From the NCBI RefSeq assembly GCF_014133895.1, contig NC_050732.1:124001-188000 (forward strand): a stretch of 64,000 bases of DNA, written 5' to 3'. The notes beneath the pieces were generated by a model that did no database searches, was not told the DNA's origin, and was given only the letters and a program-made list of their open reading frames with translations. This document shows positions 39,691-47,670 of the stretch, in pieces. Source of the stretch: Torulaspora globosa (taxonomy: Eukaryota > Ascomycota > Saccharomycetes > Saccharomycetales > Saccharomycetaceae). A program made the position numbers and the translations under genes. The first letter of the stretch is position 1, and the number at the start of each line of letters is the position of its first letter.

Positions 39691-40275
39691 ATGTTATCTG
39701 TAGCTGCTCAATTTGCGTGTCGCAGGAGTTTGATGCCCGGCTTGGGCGTGAATACGAGGTCCGTAAGTCTCGGGGTGAGATCGTTGAGCAATAACGCCGA
39801 CAAAGGCATCGAGGGAAACAGCGACCTGACATGGATTGATTTTTTCAAGATGCGCAGACAGCAACGTCGTATCAACGTGGGTTCTTCCGTCTTCACTGCG
39901 TTCCTCGGCTGTAACGCCTCCTGGGCATACCTGTCAACGATGCAGATCGACCCAACGCAGACTTTGCTCGGGTTCGACCCACTTATGGTGATCACTGCAG
40001 GCATTGCGGCGTCAGGAGCTCTCGGATACCTGCTCGGCCCGCTCGTTGGCTCACAGATCTTCCAGATGCTGAACAGAAGGAGACTGCCAGGCTTCGACAT
40101 CAAGAACAAGGAGTTCCTCAAGAAAGTGATCGAAAATCGTGTCGATGCGTCCTCACAGAGTTTCAGCAACCCTGTGCCAGACTATTACGGCGAAAAGATA
40201 GGCTCTATCGGCGAGTACAGACAGTGGCTGAGGGACTGTCACGCATACAGAAGGAAGGCCAAGGAGTTCCTCTGA
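39691..40275 (+). CDS. PAM17: Mitochondrial import motor subunit Pam17
   Basis: The 194-residue inner-membrane protein belongs to the presequence-translocase-associated motor and helps organise the Pam16-Pam18 pair at TIM23. The N-terminus up to about residue 40 is a basic, hydroxylated presequence. The mature part matches S. cerevisiae Pam17: WIDFFKMRRQQRRINVGSS, NASWAYLSTMQIDPTQTLLG, two hydrophobic segments, SGALGYLLGPLVGSQIF, and NRVDASSQSFSNPVPDYYGE, ending KAKEFL. It converges with SNA3, 106 bp between stops. Tim17, the channel partner of the same translocase, is encoded further right. Confidence 0.97.
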   Translation: MLSVAAQFACRRSLMPGLGVNTRSVSLGVRSLSNNADKGIEGNSDLTWIDFFKMRRQQRRINVGSSVFTAFLGCNASWAYLSTMQIDPTQTLLGFDPLMVITAGIAASGALGYLLGPLVGSQIFQMLNRRRLPGFDIKNKEFLKKVIENRVDASSQSFSNPVPDYYGEKIGSIGEYRQWLRDCHAYRRKAKEFL

Positions 40276-40381
40276 GGCCCGCGATAAAACCAGACCATTC
40301 TAATATTCCCTATCATGTCTTCCCTTATAGTATGTATGTATGATCTGAGATCTATATATGAACGTAGCAGTCGCGATGAGC

Positions 40382-40771
40382 CTATTTTTGAACCTTGTTG
40401 TCGGTGGCAGCCACGGGAGCTGTCACTACGTCATCGTACTCAGGTAAGTCGTGGCTCTGGCTGTTGGCCTCCAGATCCACGTTGAAGTCCCCGTTACTAG
40501 GACCAGTAGCTTCCTCTTGGCCATCGTGCGATGGCACCAGAGCAAAATCTCTGTTCCTTTCTTCGCTTGTCTCGACGACCACAAAGGCTGCATGGGCAAT
40601 TGCTGGAATAACAAACGTTATGAAAAGCAGCAAGTTCAACAAAAAGTCTCTACTGAAGAAGCCTTTTCTAATCAGCACTGGTACAGGAGGCACAAAAACC
40701 GACAGCACCAGCAACCAAATGTCGTTTCGGTTCACAGTTAGCTTGCTTTTAATATCGTTCACACCACTCAT
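40382..40771 (-). CDS. SNA3: Multivesicular-body membrane protein Sna3
   Basis: The 129-residue protein is a PMP3/SNA-family membrane protein that travels to the vacuole through multivesicular bodies with the help of the ubiquitin ligase Rsp5. Two hydrophobic segments (about 18-35 and 43-66) enclose the family motif VPPVPVLIRKGFFSRDFLLN. S. cerevisiae Sna3 has a PPAY Rsp5-binding motif in its tail; in the same place this protein has LPEY (residues 109-112) in DLPEYDD. LPxY is an accepted weaker variant of the WW-binding motif. It is divergent from DAS1 (221 bp), as YJL151C-YJL149W. Confidence 0.93.
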   Translation of the reverse strand: MSGVNDIKSKLTVNRNDIWLLVLSVFVPPVPVLIRKGFFSRDFLLNLLLFITFVIPAIAHAAFVVVETSEERNRDFALVPSHDGQEEATGPSNGDFNVDLEANSQSHDLPEYDDVVTAPVAATDNKVQK

Positions 40772-40992
40772 GACTCAATGGTACCACAGGCCTCTGAATG
40801 GCTACTTGGATCACCTCTGGTAGTCTCTTTAAGTAGTGAAGTAACTGAAGGGGCTTAGTGAAACTGTATAAACCCCGAGAGCCGTCGCTTCCTACGTCAA
40901 ACCTTTAAATATAGCGAAGGTTAAGGCTTCGCTAACACAAGTCATCGAAGTAAGGTATTGAAGTCGCAAATGGCCGCTGGTTCCCGACAGTG

Positions 40993-42735
40993 ATGCTATT
41001 GGAATGCGATCGGCCTGCATTTCCTCTGAGGCGATTACCTGATGAACTTGTGCTAGAAGTTTTCTCGCATTTGGCGCAGCCAGACCGGTTGAAAATGTGT
41101 ACTTTGAGTCGGCGATTCAATCGGATTGCAACCAAGTTGCTGTACCGTCGGATCTACCTCAACGATTCAAATGTTGTCCGGAGTGATTACATGAATGTGG
41201 CGGTCAATTGGACTTTGCTTAGTATACCGTCGTTTTTGAACGAGGAAGACTCACGGAAGATTGCGAATATGAAATTGAGAAAGCTCATTCACTCGCTTAG
41301 TGTGAATCCGAGAAATCTGCGGTCTGTCCAATGGATCAGGATTAACTGGGATCTGGACGCGAGATTGCAAAAGACTATCCTTTCGATTCTTTGCTCCAGA
41401 GGCACTTCGCTGCAGAGGTTAGAGAATGTCACTGATCCAGCGTGCAACGAGATCATTGCCAATGGCGCGGTTTCCATGAGTAGAGTAATCAGCCTCGATA
41501 TGGCTCCGCCAAATCCCCTTCCGGAGATCCCAGTCCCGGAGGAGTACATTCCGAGCCTTCAGAAGTATCTCAACGCTAGAATCTCTTCGTCCCTATCACA
41601 CCTCACGCTTTTTATCGATCCGGCGAAGCTTTTCAATTACATTCATCCTTTGAAGCAGAAGCTTCAAATAATAGACTTGAAGTTACACTGGCGGAGAGAA
41701 TTCTTCGATCGCAAATATTTCATCAAGCGAGTCAGAGAGCCTGCATTGAAGAAGATGTCGGACATTTTCGATGTGAGAACCTTGAAAACTTTGACCATAA
41801 TATCGTGGAACGAATCTCTGATAGCGAGGGAAATCCAGATGATAATGGAGTTCAAAGAATTTGTTAACCTTGAGGATCTATCATTGATTTCGATAAAGCA
41901 GAATTTCGATGTACTGGTTACATTATTTTACAATCTGCCGAAACTTAAGCGGCTCAAGATGGACTTTTTAGAGGACTCTCTACCAGAGACGAAAAACTCT
42001 GAGATCTTCCTGACCATCTTGAAAGTTTGCAACAATTTGCAGTTCATTGACATGAGGTATGAGGAGATGGACCCCCAGATAATAGCACTTGAGGAAACCA
42101 AATTCCAGCTGCATCAGGAGTGTTATTGCAGTTCCTGTGTACATGTCTTCGAGAATATTCTCAAAAAAAAGCTCTTTCTATTTCCAGACGATTATTACCT
42201 CACTGATATTCATGACATTGCTGCAAAAGACATCTTCAAGATGATGAAATTTCTATCACTTTTACCCTATTCGAAAGCCTGTGATTGCTATCCTAGCGTG
42301 AGAACCCAACCGATGAATTTGGATGAATTTGTTTCGCGAATGAACAAGAATCTACTCTTTTACCGCCAGACCCGGGGACAGTTAGTTGCGCCAGCTGGAC
42401 GGAGATCAGATACTGAGGTATCGGATCTTGGACGTTTGGCCTTGAGTTTACCTCATGCCCCGCTGACAAGACAAGATGTAATAGACTGCTACCATGCACT
42501 CATTCACCATTATAGAGCAACTTATGTGGCGTTTTTGAAAGGATTTCCTAAACTTCGCTTCTTAATGTTGAATGATATTCCAACAGTGGTTGTGGAAGAA
42601 CATAAAGAGCGAATCTTTCAGCCAATATTCTATCACGAAAATTACCAAACAAATCTCACTGGGTGGTCGAAATCGTGGAAGAGGCACAAAGGTAGTAATG
42701 GAGACACGGTGACAAGAAAAGCGACAGTTTTTTGA
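40993..42735 (+). CDS. DAS1: F-box protein Das1
   Basis: The 580-residue protein carries an N-terminal F-box (about residues 10-55, RRLPDELVLEVFSHLAQPDR), the Skp1-binding module of SCF ubiquitin ligases, followed by leucine-rich-type sequence without a clean repeat. Its order next to SNA3 and RPA34 and its overall type match S. cerevisiae Das1 (YJL149W), a putative SCF subunit whose substrate is not known. It is about 80 residues shorter. A cysteine cluster, CYCSSCVHVF, stands at about residue 376. The frame extends one codon further through GTG; the ATG is 40993. It converges with OAF3. Confidence 0.88.
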   Translation: MLLECDRPAFPLRRLPDELVLEVFSHLAQPDRLKMCTLSRRFNRIATKLLYRRIYLNDSNVVRSDYMNVAVNWTLLSIPSFLNEEDSRKIANMKLRKLIHSLSVNPRNLRSVQWIRINWDLDARLQKTILSILCSRGTSLQRLENVTDPACNEIIANGAVSMSRVISLDMAPPNPLPEIPVPEEYIPSLQKYLNARISSSLSHLTLFIDPAKLFNYIHPLKQKLQIIDLKLHWRREFFDRKYFIKRVREPALKKMSDIFDVRTLKTLTIISWNESLIAREIQMIMEFKEFVNLEDLSLISIKQNFDVLVTLFYNLPKLKRLKMDFLEDSLPETKNSEIFLTILKVCNNLQFIDMRYEEMDPQIIALEETKFQLHQECYCSSCVHVFENILKKKLFLFPDDYYLTDIHDIAAKDIFKMMKFLSLLPYSKACDCYPSVRTQPMNLDEFVSRMNKNLLFYRQTRGQLVAPAGRRSDTEVSDLGRLALSLPHAPLTRQDVIDCYHALIHHYRATYVAFLKGFPKLRFLMLNDIPTVVVEEHKERIFQPIFYHENYQTNLTGWSKSWKRHKGSNGDTVTRKATVF

Positions 42736-42759
42736 CAAGTTTGATATGCTTTTACATAA

Positions 42760-42776
42760 GGATATATATATACATA
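42760..42776. terminator. TA-rich 3' processing signal between DAS1 and OAF3
   Basis: The run ggatatatatatacatac contains TATATA and TACATA, the yeast efficiency elements for polyadenylation, within the 88-bp spacer between two convergent stops. It can act in both directions. Confidence 0.45.
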
Positions 42777-42823
42777 CGGTCGAGAAGAATATCCCTTATA
42801 CGCGCCTATATTCTAGAAATACT

Positions 42824-45310
42824 CTAGAAATACGATATGAAGTCCAAAGGCTCGAACATTTCCTGAATAAGCTCATAATTCGCCAACTCTAGGTCAGTGC
42901 TAGTTGTGGGCGAATAATTTGAACCATTGGATTGAATTTCAGAATTTGGCATTGCAAGTGAAATTGGCACCCAATGGTTTTGCAAGGCATGCACGTTTAG
43001 TTCATTATTTGCGTCTTCTGCAGTGTCTGCTAAACGCTGGCTGGCGCGATCGTAAAAAGAAGCGAATATATTGAATGAATTAGCGTAACGATCCAGAAGA
43101 AATGCTTGCAACTTATCGGTTTGCAAGTCAAGTTTAAAATCACCGCTGAGTTTCCCAATGGGATAGATATCATCGTTCCACGTCTTTACCACATCATGTC
43201 CAGTTGCATCGGGCAATTTTCGCAGCGCCTCTTGAAGATCAACCAGTAGTGGAATTCTTCGTACTATATCTACGTCATCTGTTTTCTTTCCACTTCTAAC
43301 TTTTTCTAGATCATGCAAAAGGAACCGAAGGATGATTTGCCAGGGTTCCTTATCTGCTGGTCTGTTCAGTATTTTATAGCTTATCTTCGCAGTGAACATC
43401 TTCTTAAAACAACGGTAATAATCAAAACCAAATTCATTGAAGTACAATGAAGAAACACCAAAGAGAAACTTCACCATGATGTTCCTTTCCACAGAATCAG
43501 CAATCGAAAAGCGGTTCATGCGGAGAATCATAGCAGGAATTAAGATGCATAATCTATTGGCAACGATACCGACAATTTTGTTAGTGTAAAACTTTGTGAA
43601 TGGTTCTAGTCTCCGATCCGTTTCATCGCAATAGCTGTGGAATACGCCAGCGAGATGAACGATCTGGTTCCACACATCCTGGGCGGTCTCGTGAAAATTG
43701 GGTACGTCAGTCTGATACTCGTAGTGAACCATTTTGGCATGTGAGAACGTAAGCTTACAAAGACCCAGCATGAGTTCATACTCCAGATTCAGCTGTTCAT
43801 CGCGCTTGTCTTTTAGACTGTTAAATAATTCTAATGCATGGTCAATTTCGTAATCCACTGCCTTGCGGTCAACCTTTCCAGGGAAATCATTCAAAAGATT
43901 GTTGATGCGTAGTACAGTAGAATCCAACGTAACAACTTTTTGATGCCAAAGAGCATTCGGATCAGTTTCAGCGTATTCAAAGGATTTCTCAATGAAGCAC
44001 TCCTGTCCGTTGATCAGGCACATCTTTCTGTCCCAATAGAGCACATAGCACCAAATCATTCTCAGGACTCTTTCGTAGTCATCTCGACTCATGATTGCTG
44101 GCGAAGGTCTACATTGTGGATCAAGCTTGAAAAAGTAATCATCCGGTGTGAGTAGTGAAAGCCAAGAGATTCCCATCTCTTTACAGCTTGCAATGATCGT
44201 GCCCAGTAGAATCTGGCCATGCTGCATGACTTCCCCATCACCATCTTCGGGGGCACACCAGTGATAGACTCGCAGAAGGATGAGACACTGCAGTTGCATC
44301 AAGGTACACTTCCTGAGCGACCTCATTTCGAACAGAAAGTGGTTCACGATTGCAATGTACTTGTCAGTATTCAAATGCTGTATTGGCGACTGAAGCTTAG
44401 AAGAGAACTTCGAAAAATTAATCGACAGCTGACAGACCTTAGTTATCAGAAGTGTGAGACAGTAGACGATATGATCGAAGCTCTTGACCGAGATTTTTTT
44501 GGTCCTCTCCCAGTTATCATAAAACTCAGCTATCTCATGCTTAAGAAGCTCCATGTGGAAAATAGGCACAATGCTTAAAAGGTAGCTTTCGAAGAACGGC
44601 AGGATGCTCTCATAGAGTATCGACCTTGGGGGCAAGTTTTCAGTGATGAATTTTTCGCTTTCGTCAAACTTGGATGCATCGTTCTTTCTATGTCTACCAA
44701 ACTTATCAAACAGAGATCTGTGAATCAACTGATGGCGCTTGAAAGACCCCTCTGAGGATAGAGGATCCCCATCCGAGTCGAAGATCGACAACGGAGCGAA
44801 GGATTGCGGCAAACCCGGATTCGAGCTGGCATGCTGTCTGCTTCCATGTATTCGATTAACGGTCATATCAATGGCAAGCATTCGAAATGTAATTAAAGAT
44901 TTCAAATAAGGATCCCGGTGTTCAATCGCAATATCTGACAGCAGGGAAAACATCGTCATAGCTGACCTCTTAACCTCGATAAAGCGACCATTAGGAACAA
45001 TGTTAATGTGCTCCGGTGTGTTGTCCTGCGTGGAATGAAAATTCACAGCATTGGGACTCGAATCACTCGAAGTGCCTTGCCTACTGGATGATAATTTCTT
45101 GTCGATTCTGGCATCGATTAAAATCCTTCCTTTTCCCGCCCTCAGCTCCTTTGTATACCTGCAGGTGTCTTGATTCCCAAGTCTTATACAGTTGCTGCAA
45201 GGCTGCTGCCTGTCGCATTTGCTCTTCCGTCTTCTGCAGTTGGAGCAAACCACTGTCAAACGATTACGCTTTCTCACAGACGGCTGACCACTATCCGCCT
45301 TACCTTGCAT
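42824..45310 (-). CDS. OAF3: Zn2Cys6 transcription factor Oaf3
   Basis: The 828-residue nuclear protein has an N-terminal binuclear zinc cluster with C22, C25, C32, C38, C41 and C50 (VCSNCRRRKSKCDRQQPCSN ... C) and a fungal regulator middle domain over about residues 200-600. Gene order beside LAS1 and PAM17, and the zinc-cluster sequence, match S. cerevisiae Oaf3 (YKR064W), a negative regulator of oleate-responsive genes. The frame extends one codon further through a non-ATG codon; the ATG is 45310. The last codons and the stop lie in an 11-bp tandem duplication (tctagaaatac). It is divergent from LAS1 with 211 bp between starts. Confidence 0.9.
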   Translation of the reverse strand: MQGKADSGQPSVRKRNRLTVVCSNCRRRKSKCDRQQPCSNCIRLGNQDTCRYTKELRAGKGRILIDARIDKKLSSSRQGTSSDSSPNAVNFHSTQDNTPEHINIVPNGRFIEVKRSAMTMFSLLSDIAIEHRDPYLKSLITFRMLAIDMTVNRIHGSRQHASSNPGLPQSFAPLSIFDSDGDPLSSEGSFKRHQLIHRSLFDKFGRHRKNDASKFDESEKFITENLPPRSILYESILPFFESYLLSIVPIFHMELLKHEIAEFYDNWERTKKISVKSFDHIVYCLTLLITKVCQLSINFSKFSSKLQSPIQHLNTDKYIAIVNHFLFEMRSLRKCTLMQLQCLILLRVYHWCAPEDGDGEVMQHGQILLGTIIASCKEMGISWLSLLTPDDYFFKLDPQCRPSPAIMSRDDYERVLRMIWCYVLYWDRKMCLINGQECFIEKSFEYAETDPNALWHQKVVTLDSTVLRINNLLNDFPGKVDRKAVDYEIDHALELFNSLKDKRDEQLNLEYELMLGLCKLTFSHAKMVHYEYQTDVPNFHETAQDVWNQIVHLAGVFHSYCDETDRRLEPFTKFYTNKIVGIVANRLCILIPAMILRMNRFSIADSVERNIMVKFLFGVSSLYFNEFGFDYYRCFKKMFTAKISYKILNRPADKEPWQIILRFLLHDLEKVRSGKKTDDVDIVRRIPLLVDLQEALRKLPDATGHDVVKTWNDDIYPIGKLSGDFKLDLQTDKLQAFLLDRYANSFNIFASFYDRASQRLADTAEDANNELNVHALQNHWVPISLAMPNSEIQSNGSNYSPTTSTDLELANYELIQEMFEPLDFISYF

Positions 45311-45479
45311 CAAGATTCAAACTTCATCTAAGGACAACACAGACTGATTAGCTCCAGGATACTAGGTAGCTTCAAATATGCTATATCTCTTTTGCTGAAG
45401 TCTTTCTACGTCATAGGAAGTTTGCCTTTCCTCAGCGATCATAATAAAAAATTACACCTTAGGTAGTGCTAATTAAGAA

Positions 45480-45488
45480 GCTCATCGC
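45480..45488 (-). promoter_or_regulatory. PAC element upstream of LAS1
   Basis: GCTCATCGC, the complement of GCGATGAGC, is a PAC element, the Dot6/Tod6 site of ribosome-synthesis genes. It lies 34-42 bp before the LAS1 start, and LAS1 is such a gene. Confidence 0.6.
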
Positions 45489-45521
45489 ATCAATTGTTGC
45501 AGAGAAAGCCATCGGATTGAC

Positions 45522-46961
45522 ATGGTCCACCCGAGAATAGTACCATGGCCTGATTCAGAAGAGTTGGTCGAGCTGAAAGAATGGTTTTACGCGGAGAAGT
45601 TTAGTGGAAGAGCGAGCGACATGGATATGCGCACCAGGGCGATCCAGCGAGTCAAATGTTACCAAAGCAAAGGATCGCAGTACCTTCCGCATGTAATTGA
45701 TTCAACGGCCCAGATTACCAGTGCAGTTTTGTTGGACGAGGAGAGACTGGCGAGAGGAAAAGACAGTATGTTTGCAGTACGTTTGAGCTATGCGATGGCA
45801 TTGATCCGGTTCGTAAATGGACTGCTAGATCCGACACAGCAGTCGCAATTTGCCATACCGCTGCACACGTTGGCGCAGAGAGTCGGGCTATCCTCGTGGT
45901 TTGTCGATTTGAGACATTGGGGGACCCACGAGCGCGAACTTCCGAGCATAGATATGCTTCGCATGGCTGCTAGGGAAGCCCTGGAGTGGCTATGGGAGCA
46001 CTACTGGAATGACGACGAGCTGCAGGAGGACGAAAATAGTGCCAATGAGGAAGAATCGGAAGAAAACGAGGGATTCATCGCCGAGATAAAGCGACTGGTC
46101 CAGGCAGGAGCAGCCCTCGAGGAAGCGCTCATCGAGCACAGGTGGGTATGGGAAGACGGCAACAAGAACCTGATCAGCAGCACGAATTTCGCTGTGGAAG
46201 ACGGCAAGACAACCAACCATAGGACACAGAGCACGTCTCCGCACCAGCGCATACATGGTTACGTCGGCGACTGTCGAGAGCACTGGAGGCGAAGCACCGA
46301 AAGGAAGCAATTTGTCGAAATAGCATTCGAGAAGGGACGTCCAATTCTCTTCGAACTTTTCATGGCTAAGTTGGCTGGGTTCGATTTGGAGGTGCTGCAA
46401 TGGGTAGCGCAGTCGTATCGAGAACAGACTGCAGGCGGAAAGTCCACGCTGCTTAGACGGAAATATGCAAGCTGGACCGAGCTCAAGAGGAAGTACCTGA
46501 GGGGCTACGTGTCGAACCTTAACCTGCACAACTTAGCCGCGAACTGGAGCCAGTGGGAGGCTGTGATCAACGAGCATTCCTCGTTCCTCACACTCTGGAT
46601 ATGCGCATCGCTACTCAAGAGGCTGCAAGACCATAAATGCCAGGCAATTAGCAGAAAGAAGAGAAGGAAAAGGAAACAAACGGACAGTTTTATCGAACTA
46701 GAGTCGAGAATCACCGCTCTGGTCGAACGTCTCTCGAAAAGGTTCAGTAGCTCAGACGCCAAGCTCTACGATCTGCCGCCGTCAGAACATACTACCAACA
46801 CTGCAAGCACTCAGCCTTCGATGGCAGGCGCCAGCGATATTCTGAGCGATTTGGCCGGTCTTCGACAAAGACTGGAGAAGCCCAGCACCTCCCGGGCACA
46901 CGAGATCAAGTTGTGGGACCCGCACCCGAACTGGGAGCCCCGGCCGTTCGGCATACTATAG
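45522..46961 (+). CDS. LAS1: Pre-rRNA ITS2 endonuclease Las1
   Basis: The 479-residue nuclear protein is the HEPN nuclease that, with the kinase Grc3, cuts ITS2 at site C2 to start separation of 5.8S and 25S rRNA. The catalytic motif RHxxTH is present as LRHWGTHERELP (R131, H132, T135, H136). Other matches to S. cerevisiae Las1 are PRIVPW, KGSQYLPHVIDSTAQIT, RFVNGLLDPTQQSQFAIPLH and the C-terminal peptide NWEPRPFGIL, which reaches into the Grc3 active site. The middle is acidic and variable. The first ATG matches the family start. Confidence 0.97.
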   Translation: MVHPRIVPWPDSEELVELKEWFYAEKFSGRASDMDMRTRAIQRVKCYQSKGSQYLPHVIDSTAQITSAVLLDEERLARGKDSMFAVRLSYAMALIRFVNGLLDPTQQSQFAIPLHTLAQRVGLSSWFVDLRHWGTHERELPSIDMLRMAAREALEWLWEHYWNDDELQEDENSANEEESEENEGFIAEIKRLVQAGAALEEALIEHRWVWEDGNKNLISSTNFAVEDGKTTNHRTQSTSPHQRIHGYVGDCREHWRRSTERKQFVEIAFEKGRPILFELFMAKLAGFDLEVLQWVAQSYREQTAGGKSTLLRRKYASWTELKRKYLRGYVSNLNLHNLAANWSQWEAVINEHSSFLTLWICASLLKRLQDHKCQAISRKKRRKRKQTDSFIELESRITALVERLSKRFSSSDAKLYDLPPSEHTTNTASTQPSMAGASDILSDLAGLRQRLEKPSTSRAHEIKLWDPHPNWEPRPFGIL

Positions 46962-46988
46962 GCATCTACGTAGCATGAAGATTAACTT

Positions 46989-47113
46989 TCACTCAGACAT
47001 CCTAGGAAGGTCTCGTAAGAGCGGTCACTGAAGAGTACTAACGATGGGTTCGTAGGCGTACTCCTACCGTGGAAACTGCGAATGTAAGGTCTAAATTTTC
47101 ATCGTCGTGAAAT
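46989..47113 (-). ncRNA. snR128: U14 snoRNA (snR128)
   Basis: Read on the minus strand, this 125-base stretch is a close copy of S. cerevisiae U14 as I remember it. Long identical stretches include CATTCGCAGTTTCCACGG, GTAGGAGTACG, ACGAACCCATCGTTAGTAC, TGACCGCTCTTACGAGACC and TTCCTAGGATGTCTGAGTGA. The D box is CTGA near the 3' end; the C box is ACGATGA, one base off the RUGAUGA consensus. U14 is an essential C/D RNA that base-pairs with 18S rRNA for early pre-rRNA cleavage and guides a 2'-O-methylation. It lies downstream of snR190 on the same strand, the two-RNA order known from S. cerevisiae, antisense to the flanking LAS1 and RPA34. The exact ends are set by comparison only. Confidence 0.95.
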
Positions 47114-47118
47114 GTTAA

Positions 47119-47171
47119 CTTCAAAAGAGCGATCTTCCTCGCTCGGGAAACAGTAAAGATCGACATTGAAG
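47119..47171 (-). other. Spacer hairpin between snR190 and U14
   Basis: The 60 bases between the two RNAs can fold on themselves: CTTCAA (47119-47124) pairs with TTGAAG (47166-47171), and CGATCTT (47130-47136) with AAGATCG (47156-47162). In S. cerevisiae the RNase III Rnt1 separates the two RNAs by cutting a spacer hairpin, so this is the expected processing site. A clear AGNN tetraloop is not obvious. Confidence 0.5.
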
Positions 47172-47173
47172 GA

Positions 47174-47331
47174 TGGCTCAGCAATTAAAGTCGTATATTG
47201 TAAAATATACTGGCAAGAAAAGTTCCTTAACGCGTCTTCCCGAAGGAAAAACGCCGAAACATGGTACAAACCCTTGTCGTCATGGTCGAATCGGACTGGG
47301 AAAGAAGTAATACCGTTTTCATCAAAGCCAA
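47174..47331 (-). ncRNA. snR190: snR190 C/D box snoRNA
   Basis: Read on the minus strand, about 158 bases have the layout of a C/D snoRNA: C box TGATGA at 47319-47324, D box CTGA at 47178-47181, and a short closing stem TGGCT/AGCCA outside the boxes. An internal stem GTATATT/AATATAC is also visible. It lies directly upstream of U14 on the same strand, which is where snR190 sits in S. cerevisiae. snR190 acts as a chaperone on 25S rRNA near the peptidyl-transferase region in early pre-60S particles. The identification rests on the boxes and the position more than on remembered sequence; ends are approximate. Confidence 0.8.
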
Positions 47332-47483
47332 ACCTTCATATCAATCGATAATCTTTCCTCGAGCATACTCAACCTTGAATATCGGAATGATCAATCATTG
47401 TTAGCTGGTTAAGTTCTTGTCGGATCTAGGAAAGAACATGTCTCAGATCATCAAAGCTGCCTCCTTTTATACGTTTCGCAGTC

Positions 47484-47493
47484 AAAAATTTTT
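47484..47493. promoter_or_regulatory. RRPE-like element
   Basis: AAAAATTTTT followed by C matches the rRNA-processing element (Stb3 site) on the minus strand. It stands between the snoRNA pair and RPA34. Confidence 0.5.
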
Positions 47494-47511
47494 CGCCTTC
47501 CACAGAAGCTA

Positions 47512-47519
47512 TTAGGGCT
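47512..47519 (-). promoter_or_regulatory. Tbf1 site of the snoRNA promoter
   Basis: TTAGGGCT, read on the minus strand as AGCCCTAA, is a perfect Tbf1 motif (ARCCCTAA). Tbf1 is the main activator of snoRNA genes in budding yeasts. It lies about 180 bp upstream of the snR190 5' end. Confidence 0.7.
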
Positions 47520-47586
47520 CACCGTTAAAAGATTAGTGCGTCGTACATCGTGCCATGAAAATTTGTCAAATTGATGCTTGAAGAGA

Positions 47587-47595
47587 GCTCATCGC
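47587..47595 (-). promoter_or_regulatory. PAC element upstream of RPA34
   Basis: GCTCATCGC is the complement of the PAC motif GCGATGAGC, placed 76-84 bp before the RPA34 start. The same nine bases precede LAS1. Confidence 0.65.
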
Positions 47596-47670
47596 ATCCA
47601 ATCTGGAGATTAAACAGAAGGAATTGCGGGCCTGGAAGGGGATTGGTGGCCGATTGAGGTGTGATACAGT

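Larger units (their letters stand above)
47332..47670. promoter_or_regulatory. Divergent promoter snR190-U14 / RPA34
   Basis: This 339-bp region lies between the snoRNA unit (leftward) and RPA34 (rightward). It carries a Tbf1 site (47512-47519), an RRPE-like AAAAATTTTT (47484-47493) and a PAC element (47587-47595). All three fit ribosome-synthesis control, and the shared promoter would coordinate a snoRNA pair with an RNA polymerase I subunit. Confidence 0.7.

Noticed and set aside
39335..39703. Plus-strand ORF of 122 codons overlapping the PAM17 start
   Set aside because: It overlaps PAM17 in another frame and shadows the minus-strand ORF at 39228-39473; composition is not protein-like.
42812..42833. 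Tandem 11-bp duplication at the OAF3 stop codon
   Set aside because: Only two copies of a short unit at a convergent gene end; too small to mean more than replication slippage.
47036..47055. Perfect branch-point sequence TACTAAC followed by an AG on the plus strand
   Set aside because: It falls inside U14 (complement of CGTTAGTA), there is no 5' splice site upstream, and this 7-mer is expected several times in 64 kb by chance.
47166..47351. Plus-strand ORF of 61 codons before RPA34
   Set aside because: It lies across the snR190 RNA on the opposite strand and has no protein-like features.
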